The notes beneath the pieces were generated by a model. It saw nothing but the letters and a program-made list of their open reading frames with translations. It made no database searches and was not told the origin of the DNA. Positions 22,973 through 31,839 of a stretch of 64,000 nt of DNA are shown here, one piece after another. Origin of the DNA: Acidibrevibacterium fodinaquatile (GTDB lineage Bacteria > Pseudomonadota > Alphaproteobacteria > Acetobacterales > Acetobacteraceae); contig NZ_CP029176.1 of the NCBI RefSeq assembly GCF_003352165.1, forward strand, positions 682,001 to 746,000, written 5' to 3'. Both the position numbers and the translations under genes were made by a program. How positions within the stretch are numbered: position 1 is the first letter of the stretch; each line of letters starts with the position of its first letter.

Positions 22973-24544
22973 ATGACATTGCGGCTGGAACGTCATTATG
23001 GCGACCGTGTCATGCGCTGTTTTGACCCGCGCCCGGAAAGCCTGGCCGCGCTGCTCAGGGGCGCGGTTGCGCGCAATCCGGAGGGCGAGGCGCTGATCGA
23101 TGGCCCGACCCGGCTTACCTATCGCGCGCTTGCGACGCGGGTCGGCGCGGTTGCGGCCGGGCTTGCGGCGCGCGGCGTCGGCGCCGGCGATCGGGTGGCG
23201 ATGTTGCTCGGCAACCGCGCCGAGTTCGTCATTCTGCTGTTCGCGATCACCCGGCTTGGCGCCATCGCGGTGCCGCTTTCGATCCGCGAGCAGCGCCCCG
23301 GCCTTCTCTATCTGCTCGGCCATTGCGGCGCTGTGCTCTGCGTGTTCGAGGATTTTCTGGCGCCCCTCCTGCCGGCGCCGGAGGCGGTGCCGGCGCTTCG
23401 TCACCGCCTGCCGGTGAGCGCCTTCGCCGATCTCGCCGGCCCCGGCGCGATCGAGGCCGATGCGCCGGTCGGCGAAGAGGATGTCGCTTTGCTGCTTTAT
23501 ACCTCAGGCACCACCGGCCGGCCGAAAGGGGCGATGCTCACCCATCTCGGGCTCGTCCATTCGGTGCTGCATTGCATGATGGCGCTCGAACTCGGCGCCG
23601 GCGAGCGGGTCATGGCGGCGGTGCCGATGGCGCATGTCACCGGCATCGTGCCGGTGATCGCGACCACCATCCATGCCGCCGGCGCCCTGCTCGTGCTGCC
23701 CGAATTCAAGGCGCGTGCTTTTCTCGACCTCGCCGAGCGCGAGCGCCTGACCTACACCATCATCGTGCCGGCGATGTATGCGCTGTTGCTGCTCGAGCCC
23801 GATTTCGCCACCCGCGATCTCTCCGCCTGGCGCATCGGGGCGTTTGGTGGCGCGCCGATGCCCGAAGCGGTGATCGCGCGACTGGCGGCGACCCTGCCGC
23901 ATCTTCGCCTGATCAACGGCTATGGCGCGACCGAGACCACGTCGCCGGCGACGTTTCTGCCGGCGCACGCGATCGCCGATCATGCCGCGAGCGTCGGCCT
24001 CTCCGTTCCCTGCGGCGAGATCGTGGTGATGGATGAGGCGGGGCGCGAAGTGCCGCGCGGCGAAATCGGTGAGATCTGGATCCGTGGCCCGATGGTGGTT
24101 CCGGGATATTGGCAGGACGAGGCGGCGACGGCGGAGAATTTCACCGCCGGCTTCTGGCATTCCGGCGATCTCGGGATGATCGATGCGGCGGGATACGTCT
24201 TCATCCGCGATCGTGGCAAGGACATGATCAACCGTGGCGGCCACAAGGTGTTTTCGGTCGAGGTGGAAAACGCCCTCGTCGCCCATCCGGCGGTGATCGA
24301 AGCGGCGGCGGTGGCGCGGCCCTGCCCGGTGCTCGGCGAGCGGGTCCATGCGTTCGTTCGCCTGCGCGACGATGTCGCTGCCAGCGCCGCCGATCTCATC
24401 GCCCATTGCGCCCCCTTGCTCGCCGATTACAAACGGCCCGAGAGCATCAGCTTCGTCGCCGAGCCCTTGCCGCGCAACGCCAATGGCAAGCTGCTCAAAC
24501 GGGCGCTGCGCGAGGCGATTGCCAGATCACCCGCGGCTGGCTAA
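22973..24544 (+). CDS. AMP-dependent acyl-CoA synthetase/ligase family enzyme
   Basis: Adenylate-forming enzyme that activates a carboxylic acid, probably to its CoA thioester; the acid is not identifiable. ATG at 22973 is chosen because GGGGAGGAAAAA stands just upstream, giving 523 residues. Motifs: P-loop-like LLYTSGTTGRPKGAMLTH, GYGATETTSP, the hinge region WHSGDLGMIDAAGYVFIRDR and KDMINRGGHKVFSVEVENAL, and the C-terminal catalytic Lys in PRNANGKLLKRALREA. The next gene (PEBP-like) starts 36 bp later on the same strand. Confidence 0.9.
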   Translation: MTLRLERHYGDRVMRCFDPRPESLAALLRGAVARNPEGEALIDGPTRLTYRALATRVGAVAAGLAARGVGAGDRVAMLLGNRAEFVILLFAITRLGAIAVPLSIREQRPGLLYLLGHCGAVLCVFEDFLAPLLPAPEAVPALRHRLPVSAFADLAGPGAIEADAPVGEEDVALLLYTSGTTGRPKGAMLTHLGLVHSVLHCMMALELGAGERVMAAVPMAHVTGIVPVIATTIHAAGALLVLPEFKARAFLDLAERERLTYTIIVPAMYALLLLEPDFATRDLSAWRIGAFGGAPMPEAVIARLAATLPHLRLINGYGATETTSPATFLPAHAIADHAASVGLSVPCGEIVVMDEAGREVPRGEIGEIWIRGPMVVPGYWQDEAATAENFTAGFWHSGDLGMIDAAGYVFIRDRGKDMINRGGHKVFSVEVENALVAHPAVIEAAAVARPCPVLGERVHAFVRLRDDVAASAADLIAHCAPLLADYKRPESISFVAEPLPRNANGKLLKRALREAIARSPAAG

Positions 24545-24580
24545 AGTTTTGTATCGAACAATTCCGGGAGGAAAAGAAAC

Positions 24581-25141
24581 GTGAGCAAATTTCCCATCAT
24601 GGCGGCGACCCTGGCGGCATCTCTCGGCATCGCGGCAGCGGCGCGGGCCGATGGGTTTACCCTCACGAGCCCCGATATCCCCGAAGGCGGAACGATCCAG
24701 AACGAGCAGGTGTTCAACAGCTTCGGCTGCACCGGCCAGAACATTTCGCCGCGCCTTTCCTGGTCGGGCGCGCCGGCCAACACCAAGAGCTACGCGCTCA
24801 CCATTTACGACCCTGACGCGCCGACCGGCAGCGGCTTCTGGCACTGGGTGGTGTTCAACATCCCGGCCAAAACCACGCAGCTCGCCAAGAATGCCGGTGA
24901 CGCGCATCACAACCGCTTGCCGCGCGGGGCCACCCAAAGCCGCACCGATTACGGCATCGCCGGCTATGGCGGCCCCTGCCCGCCGCCGGGCGACAAGCCG
25001 CATCATTACATCATCACGCTGCACGCGCTCGATGTCGATAAATTGCCGCTGAACAAGGACACGACGGCGGCGGTGGTCGGCTTCAACCTGCATTTCCACA
25101 CCATCGCCTCGGCAACCCTCACCGGGCTTTACGGGCGCTGA
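24581..25141 (+). CDS. Secreted PEBP-like (YbhB/YbcL) protein
   Basis: 186 residues of the phosphatidylethanolamine-binding protein family, most like bacterial YbhB/YbcL. The start is GTG, supported by GGGAGGAAAAG immediately upstream. A signal peptide (about 1-23, ending AAARADG) predicts export to the periplasm. Family motifs: SPRLSWSGAP, LTIYDPDAPTGSGFWHWVVF with the ligand-site DPDAP and HW, and GYGGPCPPPGDKPHHYIITL. The biochemical role of bacterial members is poorly defined. A hairpin follows the stop codon. Confidence 0.9.
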   Translation: MSKFPIMAATLAASLGIAAAARADGFTLTSPDIPEGGTIQNEQVFNSFGCTGQNISPRLSWSGAPANTKSYALTIYDPDAPTGSGFWHWVVFNIPAKTTQLAKNAGDAHHNRLPRGATQSRTDYGIAGYGGPCPPPGDKPHHYIITLHALDVDKLPLNKDTTAAVVGFNLHFHTIASATLTGLYGR

Positions 25142-25149
25142 TCTCTCCT

Positions 25150-25197
25150 CTGAGTCCAGGGAGATGATCCCTGGACTCAGATGATCCCTGGACTCAG
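25150..25197. terminator. Bidirectional hairpin between PEBP gene and carD, with one arm duplicated
   Basis: Perfect 12-bp arms CTGAGTCCAGGG (25150-25161) and its complement (25169-25180) around a 7-nt loop, lying between two converging genes. The right arm plus loop part (ATGATCCCTGGACTCAG) is then repeated exactly at 25181-25197, so two alternative hairpins can form. No T-tract follows, so a rho-independent role is plausible rather than proven. Confidence 0.6.
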
Positions 25198-25225
25198 GGG
25201 TCGGATGCTCGCTGCGGCGAAAATA

Positions 25226-25894
25226 TCAGCCCGGCGGTCTGGTGTCGGTAATTTCCAGAATGGCGAATAGCTTGGCCAGCGCCGTCGGCTTGTCGGTCTT
25301 GTCCAGCGCCGCGAGTTCCGCTGCCAGGCGATCGAGCGCCGCCTCGAAAATCTGTCGCTCGCTGAAGCTCTGATCCGGCTGGCCAGCATTGCGGCGCAAA
25401 TCCCGCACCACTTCGGCCACCGCCAGCGGATCGCCGGAATTGATTTTCGCCTCATATTCCTGCGCCCGGCGCGACCACATCGTGCGCTTGATGCGCGCCC
25501 GCCCTTTGAGCATCGCCAAAGCTTCGTCGAACAGCTTGCGTGTCGCGAGCTTGCGCAGCCCGGCACTCCGCGCCTTCGCGACCGGCACGCGAAGCGTCAT
25601 GCGGTTTTCCTCGAAGGTGATATGGATCAGCTCGAGCTTGTGCCCGGCGATCTCCTCGACCGCGATCCGCTCCACCTTGCCGACGCCATGGGTCGGGTAG
25701 ACGACATGATCGCCGGGGGCGAATTTTTCCGCCTTGGCCGGCGCGCGAACCGTCGGCAGCGGCTTGCCGCCGCCATCGTGTCGCGGCGGCGGCGCTGATT
25801 TCACGGGGGTGGCCTTGGCGTCCGCCGTCTCCGCCTCATGCGCCACCGGGTCGACGCTATCGAGAGAAGCAGCCATCGCTGCAGCAGGTTTCAT
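25226..25894 (-). CDS. carD: CarD-family transcriptional regulator
   Basis: CarD/CdnL-type protein that binds the RNA polymerase beta subunit and stabilises open promoter complexes. 222 residues; AGAGGT lies 8 bp ahead of the ATG at 25894. About 55 low-complexity residues come first, then the Tudor-like RNAP-interaction domain (KFAPGDHVVYPTHGVGKVER, with LELIHITFEENRMTLRVPV) and a helical C-terminal domain (TRKLFDEALAMLKGRARIKR, WSRRAQEYEAKINSGD). It ends a leftward group after fdxA. Confidence 0.92.
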   Translation of the reverse strand: MKPAAAMAASLDSVDPVAHEAETADAKATPVKSAPPPRHDGGGKPLPTVRAPAKAEKFAPGDHVVYPTHGVGKVERIAVEEIAGHKLELIHITFEENRMTLRVPVAKARSAGLRKLATRKLFDEALAMLKGRARIKRTMWSRRAQEYEAKINSGDPLAVAEVVRDLRRNAGQPDQSFSERQIFEAALDRLAAELAALDKTDKPTALAKLFAILEITDTRPPG

Positions 25895-26224
25895 TCACGC
25901 AACCTCTTCATTGTGGGGACGCCCGCCCGCGACGGCCAAACCGCACCGCCGCAACCACGCCGACGCCCAATCATCGGACCACGCCATCCCACCCCCCTCT
26001 CTTTGCGACGGGGGCATAAAAACCTGGTCCCTACCGTGATACCCTTGAACGCCCGATGAACACACCCGGATCAGAGGCCCCTCGATCGGTGCATGCCAAA
26101 CCGTGGCCGTGGCGTGGCAACCTCACCCCGGGAAAGCGATCACCGCGGACATTCCTGGCAACAAGGTGCCACCTTAGCACAAATCGCGCCGGCGGTCACG
26201 CCCCGCGCCGCGTGCTCGGCGAGG
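25895..26224. other. Gene-free interval upstream of carD
   Basis: 330 bp between the fdxA stop and the carD start, both leftward. I find no open reading frame of plausible composition and no RNA gene. It presumably carries the carD promoter; there is no convincing -35/-10 pair. Confidence 0.5.
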
Positions 26225-26557
26225 TCAGGGCTGGCCGGGCTCGGGGGAGAATAGCTCGGCTTTGCCGGGCTTGTCCTTCCACTCATCGGCATCCTCGGGC
26301 GGGGTGCCTTTGCGGGTGATGTTCGGCCATTGTCCGGCATAGGTGCGATTGGTCTCGAGCCACGCATTGGCGCGATCGTCGCTGTCGGGAACGATCGCCT
26401 CGGCCGGGCATTCCGGCTCGCACACCCCGCAATCGATGCATTCGTCAGGATGAATGACCAGCATATTCGCGCCGACATAAAAACAATCGACCGGGCAGAC
26501 TTCCACACAGTCCATAAATTTGCAGCGAATGCAGTTTTCCGTGACCACGTAGGTCAT
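26225..26557 (-). CDS. fdxA: 7Fe ferredoxin FdxA
   Basis: Small electron carrier binding one 3Fe-4S and one 4Fe-4S cluster. ATG at 26557 chosen over an upstream in-frame start because GAGGAG precedes it and [20 protein letters not shown] is the family N-terminus; 110 residues. Cluster Cys appear in [18 protein letters not shown] and [16 protein letters not shown]. The C-terminal half ([16 protein letters not shown]) is the usual tail of this type. It lies between an S4-domain gene and carD, a common alphaproteobacterial arrangement. Confidence 0.95.
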   Translation of the reverse strand: MTYVVTENCIRCKFMDCVEVCPVDCFYVGANMLVIHPDECIDCGVCEPECPAEAIVPDSDDRANAWLETNRTYAGQWPNITRKGTPPEDADEWKDKPGKAELFSPEPGQP

Positions 26558-26605
26558 CGCGTTCTCCTCGATCGATCGGCGGTTGCCACCCGCGCGCAAG
26601 CAGGG

Positions 26606-26935
26606 TCAAGGCTCGCGATATGCCGCCTTATCCCGCTCGGCGCAAGAGAGTGGCGGCGCCTCGCCGATCTCCTCATAGAGCGCCCGTGCCGGCGCCGGCC
26701 CGAGCCGCCGCTGCGCGAAGGCGACCACCCGCAACACCCGAACCTCCTGCCCGGTGGCAAAGGTCAGCACATCCCCGATGCGCAGGCGAAAATCGGGTTT
26801 TTCCACGACCCGGCGATTGACGCGGACCCATCCGTCCGCGACCAGCCGCGCGCAATCGCTGCGGCTGCGGCGCACGCGCGCGCAAAACAGCCATTTATCG
26901 AGCCGCTGCCAGGAAGGCGCGGCGGGATCAGCCAT
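26606..26935 (-). CDS. S4-domain RNA-binding protein (Hsp15-like)
   Basis: 109 residues starting at the ATG at 26935, eight bases inside the end of the upstream helicase gene. The S4 fold is evident: RLDKWLFCARVRRSRSDCAR, VADGWVRVNRR, FRLRIGDVLTFATG. Hsp15 (HslR) binds stalled 50S subunits carrying nascent chains; this protein has the same core and a short basic tail but assignment to that function is by family only. The overlap with the helicase suggests coupled expression of two RNA-binding proteins. Confidence 0.88.
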   Translation of the reverse strand: MADPAAPSWQRLDKWLFCARVRRSRSDCARLVADGWVRVNRRVVEKPDFRLRIGDVLTFATGQEVRVLRVVAFAQRRLGPAPARALYEEIGEAPPLSCAERDKAAYREP

Positions 26936-29426
26936 GGCGGAGCACGGCCAGCGCCGCGAACGGGCCGGCGGCGGGGCGCGGGCGCGCCGCTGGCCGCGGC
27001 GGGCGTGGCCTGCGGGCGGCGACGAGACTGGGGGCTGGCGGGCCGGCATGATCGGCCGGCAGGCTGGCCGCGGGGATGAGACGAAACCCGAGCGCGCGCA
27101 CCACCGCCGGCAGCATCGCCGCCTTGACGCCGAGCCGGCCGGCAAGGCCGGCGGGCAGCGGGCACCGCCCGCGCCGGGTTGCGCGATGGAGATCGGCGAT
27201 GGCGGCCTCGGCGATATCGAGCCGCAGCAAAACCGGCCCCGCCGGCAGCCAGCCGAGCGCGAGCGAAAGCGCCTCCGGCCAGGGCGCCGGGGCCGGGATC
27301 GCAATCGCCCCCGGCGGCGGCAAAGGCGGCGTCTCGATCCCGCGCGCGAGCGCCAAAAGCTGCGCCCGGAGCGCCATCGCGCGCGGCTTCAGCATGGCCG
27401 GGAGCCACACCGCGAACCGCCCGGCGCACACACCATTGCGGGCGAGCCGTGCTCGCACCGCGGCCGTGATCTCTCCCTCCGGCATGTGTTCGATCGGCAC
27501 GATCCCGAGCCCCTCACCCAGGAGATGGGCGATGCCGCGGAGCATCGGCGCCTCGGCGGCGGCGGCGAGCGCGGGCAAAGGCGCGAGATCGGCGGCGATC
27601 CGCCGCTCGATATAAAGGGCGGCGCGCTCGCGCACGCGAAGGGCGAGGCCGCCCGCGACGAAATCATTCTCCACCGCCATAACACGCGGCCGGGCGAGAT
27701 TGGCCCCGGCGAGCAGCCGCGCCAGCGGCGCCCCTTCCCAGGTCACGTGATGATCGGCGGTGAGGGCAAAGGCGCTGTCGGGCAATGCCGTGAGCCGGGC
27801 GACGCGCCGGCCGATCTCGGTCGCGAGCGAACGCCGCGCGGCGCGCTCGACCAGCCGCCGCTGCTCGCCGAGGGCGCGCGGGTCGGGCACGAAGCGTAGC
27901 CCCGCCATGCGCCCGACCGCATGCCCCTCGACCACCACCTCGCCAGCCGCGGTCACCGCCGAGAGCAGGGCCTCACCGCCGCCGGCATCGAGCCGGCGCA
28001 AGAGCTGCGTTGCCCGGCGGTCGACGAAGCGCGCCGTCAGCCGCTCATGCAACGCGTCCGAAAGCAGATCCTCGACCGCGCGGGCACGCGCTTGCCATTG
28101 CGCCGCATCGGCCAGCCAATCCGGGCGCGCCGCGATATAGGCCCAGATGCGGATGCCGGCGAGGCGCTGCATGAGGGTGTCGATATCCCCCTCGGGGCGG
28201 CTCAGCGCCTCGATTTGCCCGGCGATCCAAGCGGCCGGCAGGCGCTCGCCGCGCACCAGATGGGCAAATACGCGGGCCGCGAAGCGGGCATGGGTGTCAT
28301 CGCCGAGCTTGCGAAAATCCGGGATCGATGCCGCCTCCCAGAGCAGGGCGACCCGCGCAGGCCGGTCGGCGAGGGCGCGCAATGCCGGGTCGCGCGCCAG
28401 GGCAGCGAGCGTCGTGACATCGCTCGCCTCATGGCCGCGGGCAAGGCCGGGCCCCGGCGGCGGTGCCTGCAAGCTCGCCAAAAGCGCCGCCGGGCTGGTG
28501 AAATCGAGCGCGGTATTGCGCCAGTAAAGCTGCGCCAGCGGCTCGAAGCGATGCCCCTCGATCGCCGTGATCAGCGCCTCGTCGAGCGGCGGGCAGCGGG
28601 CGGTGGTGCCGAACCCGCCATCGCGCAGCCCGCGCCCGGCGCGCCCGGCGATCTGCGCCAATTCCGGCGCGCTGAGGCGGCGCGGCCGGCTGCCATCGAA
28701 TTTGCCGAGCCCGGCGAAAGCGACATGGTCGACATCCATGTTGAGCCCCATGCCGATCGCATCGGTTGCCACCAGGAAATCGACCTCGCGATTCTGATAG
28801 AGCGCGACCTGGGCGTTGCGGGTGCGCGGCGCCATCCGCCCCATCACCACGGCGCAGCCGCCGCGCCGGCGGCGGATCGCTTCGGCGATGGCGTAAACCT
28901 CCTCGGCGCTGAACGCGACGATGGCCGAGCGCGGCGCGAGATGGGAGAGCTTCACCGCCCCTTCATAGAGGAGACGCGAAAGACGCGGGCGGGTTTCGAT
29001 CTCGGCTTCCGGCACCAGCCGGCGCACCAGCGGGCGGATGGTTTCGGCGCCGAGAAACATCGTCTCAACGAGACCACGCGCGGCGAGCAGACGCGCGGTG
29101 AAGATATGGCCGCGATCGGGATCGGCGCAGAGCTGGATCTCGTCAACCGCGAGAAATTCGACCTTCCGGTCGAGCGGCATCGCCTCCACGGTGCAGGAAA
29201 ACCACCGCGCGGCGGGCGGGGCGATTTTTTCCTCGCCGGTGATCAGGGCGACGTGATTGGCCCCCTTGATCGCCACCATGCGCTCGTAATTCTCGCGCGC
29301 GAGCAGCCGGAGCGGAAAGCCGATGATGCCCGAGCCATGCGCGAGCATCCGCTCCATCGCCAAATGTGTCTTGCCCGTATTGGTCGGGCCAAGCACGCAT
29401 TTCACGCGCGACGCAAAATCCGCCAT
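26928..29426 (-). CDS. SUV3/MgpS-like SF2 RNA helicase
   Basis: 832 residues from the ATG at 29426 (an in-frame GTG at 29444 is possible). SF2 helicase motifs: Walker A LGPTNTGKTHLAMERM near residue 14, DEIQ in place of DEAD (FLAVDEIQLCADPDRG), motif V ATDAIGMGLNM and motif VI QIAGRAGR. The DEIQ box and QIAGRAGRG resemble mitochondrial SUV3 and its alphaproteobacterial relatives. The C-terminal 400 residues lack recognisable motifs except LYIERRIAADLAPL-like helices. Likely works in RNA turnover or ribosome metabolism, with the overlapping S4 protein. Confidence 0.9.
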   Translation of the reverse strand: MADFASRVKCVLGPTNTGKTHLAMERMLAHGSGIIGFPLRLLARENYERMVAIKGANHVALITGEEKIAPPAARWFSCTVEAMPLDRKVEFLAVDEIQLCADPDRGHIFTARLLAARGLVETMFLGAETIRPLVRRLVPEAEIETRPRLSRLLYEGAVKLSHLAPRSAIVAFSAEEVYAIAEAIRRRRGGCAVVMGRMAPRTRNAQVALYQNREVDFLVATDAIGMGLNMDVDHVAFAGLGKFDGSRPRRLSAPELAQIAGRAGRGLRDGGFGTTARCPPLDEALITAIEGHRFEPLAQLYWRNTALDFTSPAALLASLQAPPPGPGLARGHEASDVTTLAALARDPALRALADRPARVALLWEAASIPDFRKLGDDTHARFAARVFAHLVRGERLPAAWIAGQIEALSRPEGDIDTLMQRLAGIRIWAYIAARPDWLADAAQWQARARAVEDLLSDALHERLTARFVDRRATQLLRRLDAGGGEALLSAVTAAGEVVVEGHAVGRMAGLRFVPDPRALGEQRRLVERAARRSLATEIGRRVARLTALPDSAFALTADHHVTWEGAPLARLLAGANLARPRVMAVENDFVAGGLALRVRERAALYIERRIAADLAPLPALAAAAEAPMLRGIAHLLGEGLGIVPIEHMPEGEITAAVRARLARNGVCAGRFAVWLPAMLKPRAMALRAQLLALARGIETPPLPPPGAIAIPAPAPWPEALSLALGWLPAGPVLLRLDIAEAAIADLHRATRRGRCPLPAGLAGRLGVKAAMLPAVVRALGFRLIPAASLPADHAGPPAPSLVAARRPRPPRPAARPRPAAGPFAALAVLRHG

Positions 29427-29480
29427 CGCCCGAGTCAAAGCCACCGCGCCGCGAATTGCAAGCCCGCGCGCCTTTGCGCG

Positions 29481-30815
29481 CTAAGCGCAAGCCGCGATGG
29501 TCGCGCGCAGCAAGGGGTAGATTTCATTGCGCCAGCGCTTGCCGCTGAACACGCCATAATGGCCGATGCCCTGCTGCAGGTGATAGGTTTTGCGGCTGTC
29601 GGGAAGATTTTCGCAAAGCGTGAGCGCCGCCCGGGTCTGGCCGAGGCCGCAAATATCGTCGCGCTCCGCCTCGATCGCGAGAAGATGGGTGGTTTCGATC
29701 GCGGCGAGGTCGATATTATGGCCATGCCAGGTAAGAAGGCCCCGCGGCAAATGGTGTTCCTGGAACACGTTGCGCACGGTTTCGAGATAGAATTCCGCCG
29801 GCAAATCCATGATCGCGAGATATTCGCTATAGAATTCGCGATGCGCCTCGGCCTTGGCGAGATCGCCGAGGGTGACATTGCGCCATTGCCGCCAATGGGC
29901 GGTGACGTGGCGGTCGAAATTCATCGAAACGAAGGCCGAAAGCTGCACGAAGCCGGGATAGACGCGCCGCCCGGCGCCGCGATGGCGCCAGGGGACGCGG
30001 GCGATGAGGTTCTGCTCGAACCAAGCGAGCGGGCGCGAGCGCGCGAGATCGTTGACCCTTGTCGGGTTGATGCGGGTATCGATCGGCCCGGCCATCATCG
30101 TGAGCGAGCGCGGCAGCGCCGGGTGGCGCTCCTCGGCCATCACCGCGACCGCGGCGAGCGCCGGCACGGCGGGCTGACAGACCGCGACGACATGCGCGCC
30201 CGGGCCGATCGCGATCAGAAAATCGATGATGTGATCGATGAAATCGGAAAGATCGAAGCCACCGGCGGCGACCGGCACGTCACGCGCGTTGATCCAATCG
30301 GTGATGAAGACGTCATGATCGGGGAGCAGGGTCTCGACGGTGTTGCGGAGCAGGGTCGAAAAATGGCCGGACATCGGCGCGATCAGCAACACCCGCGGCT
30401 GGCTGCGGCCCATTTCCTTGCGAAAATGGAGCAGGGTCGCGAACGGCGTGCGGAGAATCTCCTCCTCGATGACGGTGACTTCCTCCCCCTCCATGATCGT
30501 CGAGACGATATCGAAATGTGGCCGGGCGTGGGTGGTCTCGCTATGGCCGAGCACGTCGAGGGCGCCGGCGAGAACGCCGAGCGGCAAGGTCGCGGGCCCG
30601 ATTCCGGCGAGCGGGCGCAAAAGCGTGCTGGCGCCGCGCGAGAGCATGCGCCACGCCGCGAGGGTATCGGCGTGAAGATGGTAAAGCGGATACAAAAACG
30701 GATGAAACCCCTCCCCGAGCGGCCGCAGGACATGGGCATCGCGCACATCTTTGTCCCAGGGGACGAAATGGGCGGCCTGGGCGAAAATCTCATCCGGGGA
30801 GAAGAAGGCGAACAT
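29481..30815 (-). CDS. phaZ: Intracellular polyhydroxybutyrate depolymerase
   Basis: Hydrolyses stored PHB granules. I take the ATG at 30815 (MFAFFSPDEIF), giving 444 residues; an ATG at 30836 is an alternative, and neither has a strong ribosome site. The nucleophile is a Cys in the lipase-box-like VVAVCQPAVPAL (Cys213), as in intracellular PhaZ enzymes. Conserved PMSGHFSTLLRNTV, FITDWINARDVP (oxyanion/Asp region) and the C-terminal block WHGHNIDLAAIETTHLLAIE and GHYGVFSGKRWRNEIYPL are present. It implies that the organism makes PHB. Confidence 0.92.
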   Translation of the reverse strand: MFAFFSPDEIFAQAAHFVPWDKDVRDAHVLRPLGEGFHPFLYPLYHLHADTLAAWRMLSRGASTLLRPLAGIGPATLPLGVLAGALDVLGHSETTHARPHFDIVSTIMEGEEVTVIEEEILRTPFATLLHFRKEMGRSQPRVLLIAPMSGHFSTLLRNTVETLLPDHDVFITDWINARDVPVAAGGFDLSDFIDHIIDFLIAIGPGAHVVAVCQPAVPALAAVAVMAEERHPALPRSLTMMAGPIDTRINPTRVNDLARSRPLAWFEQNLIARVPWRHRGAGRRVYPGFVQLSAFVSMNFDRHVTAHWRQWRNVTLGDLAKAEAHREFYSEYLAIMDLPAEFYLETVRNVFQEHHLPRGLLTWHGHNIDLAAIETTHLLAIEAERDDICGLGQTRAALTLCENLPDSRKTYHLQQGIGHYGVFSGKRWRNEIYPLLRATIAACA

Positions 30816-30921
30816 GGGTCGGCTTATCCTTGACATCTCGAGGACGGGAGCGGGCCGGGCGTAGCGGCGAAACTCTGCCCGAGGCGAAGGCGCGCGGGAA
30901 GGGGAAAAAATCCCAATCGCC

Positions 30922-31839
30922 TCAAAGACCCACCAGCCCGGCGGCGAAAGCCTGGGCATCGAAGGGGCGGAGATCGCCCGCCTGCTCGCCGACGCCGACC
31001 GCAAACACCGGCAAGCCGAAATTTTCGGCGAGCGCAACGACGACGCCGCCGCGCGCGCTGCCATCGAGCTTGGTGACGATCAGGCCGCTGACATCGACCA
31101 TCTCCTTGAACACCCGCACCTGTTCGATGGCGTTCTGGCCGGTGGTGGCGTCAAGCACCAGCACCACGGCGTGCGGCGCGGTTTCGTCCTGCTTGCGCAA
31201 AACCCGAATGATCTTGCGCAATTCCTCCATCAGCGCCGATTTATTATGCAGCCGCCCGGCGGTATCGATCAGCAAGACGTCGCTGCCCTCGCGCTGCGCC
31301 CGGGTCAGGGCATCGAAGGCAAGACCGGCGGCATCGGCGTTCGCTGATCCCGCGATCACCGGCGCGCCGGTGCGTTCGCCCCAGATCTGCAACTGCTCGA
31401 CGGCGGCGGCGCGGAATGTGTCGCCCGCGACCAGCATCGGCCGCAAGCCGCTCTCGCGCCAACTGAGCGCCAATTTGCCGATCGTCGTCGTCTTGCCGGT
31501 GCCGTTGACGCCGACCACCAGCACGACATAGGGGCGATGCTTGGGATCAGGCGCGAGCGGGCGCGCGATCGGGGCGAGGATGGCGGCGATTTCCTCCGCC
31601 AGCGCCGCTTTGATCTCGGCCTCGGTGATGTCTTTGCCGAAGCGGGTGCGGCGGAAGGCGGCGATCACCCGGCGCGCCGCTTGCGGCCCGAGGTCGGCTG
31701 CGATCAGCAAATCCTCGAGTTCGGCCAGCGCCTCGTCATCGAGCTTGCGCCGCGTCAGCACCCCGGCGAGGCCACCGGTGAGTTTTTGCGTGCTGCGCGC
31801 CAGGCCCTCCTTGAGGCGCGAGAAAAAACCGAGCGCCAT
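30922..31839 (-). CDS. ftsY: Signal recognition particle receptor FtsY
   Basis: SRP-dependent targeting GTPase at the membrane. 305 residues; it lacks the long acidic A domain of E. coli FtsY, as is usual here. N domain (about 1-95), then G domain: P-loop GVNGTGKTTTIGKL (110-123), VAGDTFRAAAVEQL, IDTAGRLHNKSALMEEL, and the TKLDGSARGG specificity loop. ATG overlaps the mtaB stop by one base (TGATG), continuing the dapF-mtaB-ftsY operon. Confidence 0.95.
   Translation of the reverse strand: MALGFFSRLKEGLARSTQKLTGGLAGVLTRRKLDDEALAELEDLLIAADLGPQAARRVIAAFRRTRFGKDITEAEIKAALAEEIAAILAPIARPLAPDPKHRPYVVLVVGVNGTGKTTTIGKLALSWRESGLRPMLVAGDTFRAAAVEQLQIWGERTGAPVIAGSANADAAGLAFDALTRAQREGSDVLLIDTAGRLHNKSALMEELRKIIRVLRKQDETAPHAVVLVLDATTGQNAIEQVRVFKEMVDVSGLIVTKLDGSARGGVVVALAENFGLPVFAVGVGEQAGDLRPFDAQAFAAGLVGL

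Noticed and set aside
27921-30833. 970-residue open frame on the plus strand
   Set aside because: Antisense to the SUV3-like helicase and phaZ; Arg/His/Gly-rich with no domain. Same reasoning applies to the long frames at 34220-36013 and 46952-49003.
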